Positions 60,945 to 64,000 of a stretch of 64,000 nt of DNA are shown piece after piece; positions within the stretch are counted from its first letter, which is position 1; each line of letters begins with the position of its first letter. Source of the stretch: Rhizomys pruinosus (Eukaryota; Chordata; Mammalia; Rodentia; Spalacidae); the NCBI GenBank assembly GCA_009823505.1, contig VZQC01013859.1, positions 2,789,937 through 2,853,936 of the forward strand, in the 5' to 3' direction. The notes beneath the pieces are model-generated. The model worked only from the letters and a program-made list of their open reading frames with translations. It was not told where the DNA came from and did no database searches. Made by a program: the position numbers and the translations under genes.

Positions 60945-61160
60945 ATTTTTTTTTATGTGTATGAGTGTACTGTCTGCATGTAGGTTGGTGCACCTGTGTC
61001 GTACAATGCCGTGGAGGTCAGAAGAGGGTGTAGGATTCCCCTGGAGCTGGAGTTAAAGACAGTTCTTAGCCAGCATGTGGGTGCTGGGAATAGAACTCGG
61101 ATCCTCTGAAAGAGAAGTTGGTGCTCTTAACCACTGAGTCATTTCTCCAGTCCCCAAGAT
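60945..61160 (-). mobile_element. B2 SINE (reverse), no duplication
   Basis: TGTGTATGAGTGTACTGTCT tail side through TCATTTCTCCAGTCCCC head. Confidence 0.9.
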
Positions 61161-61637
61161 TTCAATTTCTATAGAACTTCTAACTCATAATTTTCTTGAC
61201 TCATGTATATACATGTCAATATGATTTATATTTAAGGTCAATGACCTGGAAATCCCTAAGTTTCTCACAGAACTTGGTTTTGCATGGTGGAACATGAAGA
61301 CTACCAGTGCTGACTCATGTTGCCAGTACACAAGGGGCAGGGAGGGGGGTTCAGTTATGGCACAAGAACATAGAAGCCTATGGTAAATTTGAGGTCACAT
61401 GGGTACAGATACCTAGACCTCCAGGAAACTTGTCCATTGGCTATAAGATCTATGTGGACAAAATACTGCTGAAGTCACTTCTAAATATTCATGTTTTGGA
61501 TATCATTACATTGGCTGACTATGAAACAAGCATCTTTGCCCTCACTTTGTAACAATAAGTTTAAACCATTCTCTAAACCAGAGCTGGGCTTTCCCAACAT
61601 AGCCCTAAAGAATGGAAAGGTTTTAGGGTTCACTTAC

Positions 61638-61846
61638 TCTTCGTTCAGGGCACAGCGACGATTAGTAAGGGTGCCATATTTCATCAGCGTCTCTGTGAGC
61701 TCTGAGTAGAGTCTGTTAGCCAGAGTCAGTGGGATTCCTTCCCAAACCAGGATGAGGATCACAATCACAGCAGCATCACAGCTGTGGCCAGCTCGCTCTC
61801 GAACCAAACACAGTAGTTTCTCTTCGCTGCTCTCTCTGCGGAGCAC
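61638..61846 (-). CDS. Tet2: Tet2 coding exon 6 (209 nt)
   Basis: Starts in phase 0 after acceptor CCACACAG, reads [20 protein letters not shown], then [20 protein letters not shown], and ends with NRRCALNE plus GA of a split Glu codon, donor GTAAGTG. It belongs to the Cys-rich domain; the His of RAGHSC is a conserved zinc-ligand position in TET proteins. The length of 209 nt equals the human exon as remembered. The next exon is 13.8 kb away across intron 6, the largest intron in the window. G-runs lie upstream of the acceptor where a pyrimidine tract is expected. Confidence 0.95.
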
Positions 61847-62372
61847 CTGTGTGGACAACATTCCACCCCAACAGCCCCCACCCCACCAGAAACAAAATGG
61901 GTCACTGTTGGCAGATAACAGCATTGACTACTATATGCACATTTCTTCATGTTTGGATCAAACTGAAGACATTTGTGTCATCACGTGCATTTGCCTTTAC
62001 TTCCCATATAGAGAGTGGGAGTTTACCCTTCTATCAGAAGGGATTCTGTAAAATTATTCCTTAATGGTTAGGAGACTATGCCCAGCACAGAGGGGAATTA
62101 AATGCTACCTTTATAGAGGGAGCTAGATAAGAGTTACATATGCAAGGTCTTAGTTCAAGGTTTTCCAAAGTGACAATATTAACTTAAAAACTAAGGACTG
62201 TTTTTTCACAATCTAAGGATTATGCTTTAACCAGGCAAGAGAATAGACTTGTACTTTACTATTAAAAAGGGAATCCCTGTCTCAAAAAGGCCAAAAAGGA
62301 ATAATACAAGATGAAAGATGGGATTTGTTATTTTCAACTGGTATATGCCTCTTTGGCCTGAATAAGCAGTCA

Positions 62373-63813
<1,441 letters not shown>

Positions 63814-64000
63814 TTATTATTTTAGACCTCAATTACACTAAATATAAATGCTACATCCACAAAGATCATCCCCAGCTGCACATTATGGGCCTTATGTGAC
63901 TTTAAACTTTTTTTCTTTAAATGAGTACATTGATGGACTGAGCAATTAGAAAATGTCCCAAGTAATTATGACTATTTACATGATGGCTATCTGAAAATGA

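Overview
The window is nuclear DNA from a muroid-type rodent. The evidence is many B1 and tRNA-derived B2 SINEs, rodent-style L1 elements (one with a tandem-monomer 5' promoter) and a recognisable mammalian gene, Tet2. The species cannot be named. The B2 subfamilies and B1 3' ends differ from the house-mouse and rat forms as I remember them.

Right half, 29.25-64 kb: the 3' part of Tet2 on the minus strand. This gene encodes the Fe(II)/2-oxoglutarate 5-methylcytosine dioxygenase TET2. Coding exons 4 to 11 can be placed to the base (63794-63704, 62478-62385, 61846-61638, 47876-47726, 45809-45720, 41053-40916, 37089-36741, 33751-32301). Phases join cleanly and every internal boundary is GT/AG. 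The lengths 91, 94, 209, 151, 90 and 138 nt match the human exons as I remember them. The large exon 3 lies beyond position 64000. The 3' UTR of about 3 kb runs down to a poly(A) signal near 29272 and carries several microRNA seed matches, a UG repeat and two Pumilio motifs. Introns are filled with SINEs, microsatellites and, in intron 6, a sense-strand (+) L1 with nested insertions.

Left half, 0-29 kb: gene-poor and L1-rich. It starts with a roughly 6-kb palindrome (arms about 1-2990 and 3115-6000) of L1 sequence with nested SINEs. Reverse-orientation L1s follow, holding an Rpl17 processed pseudogene, an L1 ORF1 with a four-fold 33-bp in-frame repeat, a probable LTR, and 1.7 kb of unassigned sequence. 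A more complete reverse L1 (about 17.2-23.3 kb) ends in a GC-rich 5' UTR of 201-bp tandem monomers. More truncated L1s reach 28.4 kb.

Assembly quality varies. Single Ns at 15431 and 41687 mark joins, and sequence to the right of each is indel-rich or folds back on itself. The palindromes at 0-6 kb and 41.7-43.0 kb may therefore be fold-back read artefacts rather than real inverted duplications. I found no clear undescribed gene system. The best leads are the L1 monomer array, an L1-mobilised repeat of about 1 kb with a 16-bp target-site duplication, a B2 subfamily with a 17-bp internal duplication, and splice-site and 3' UTR regulatory sequence in Tet2.
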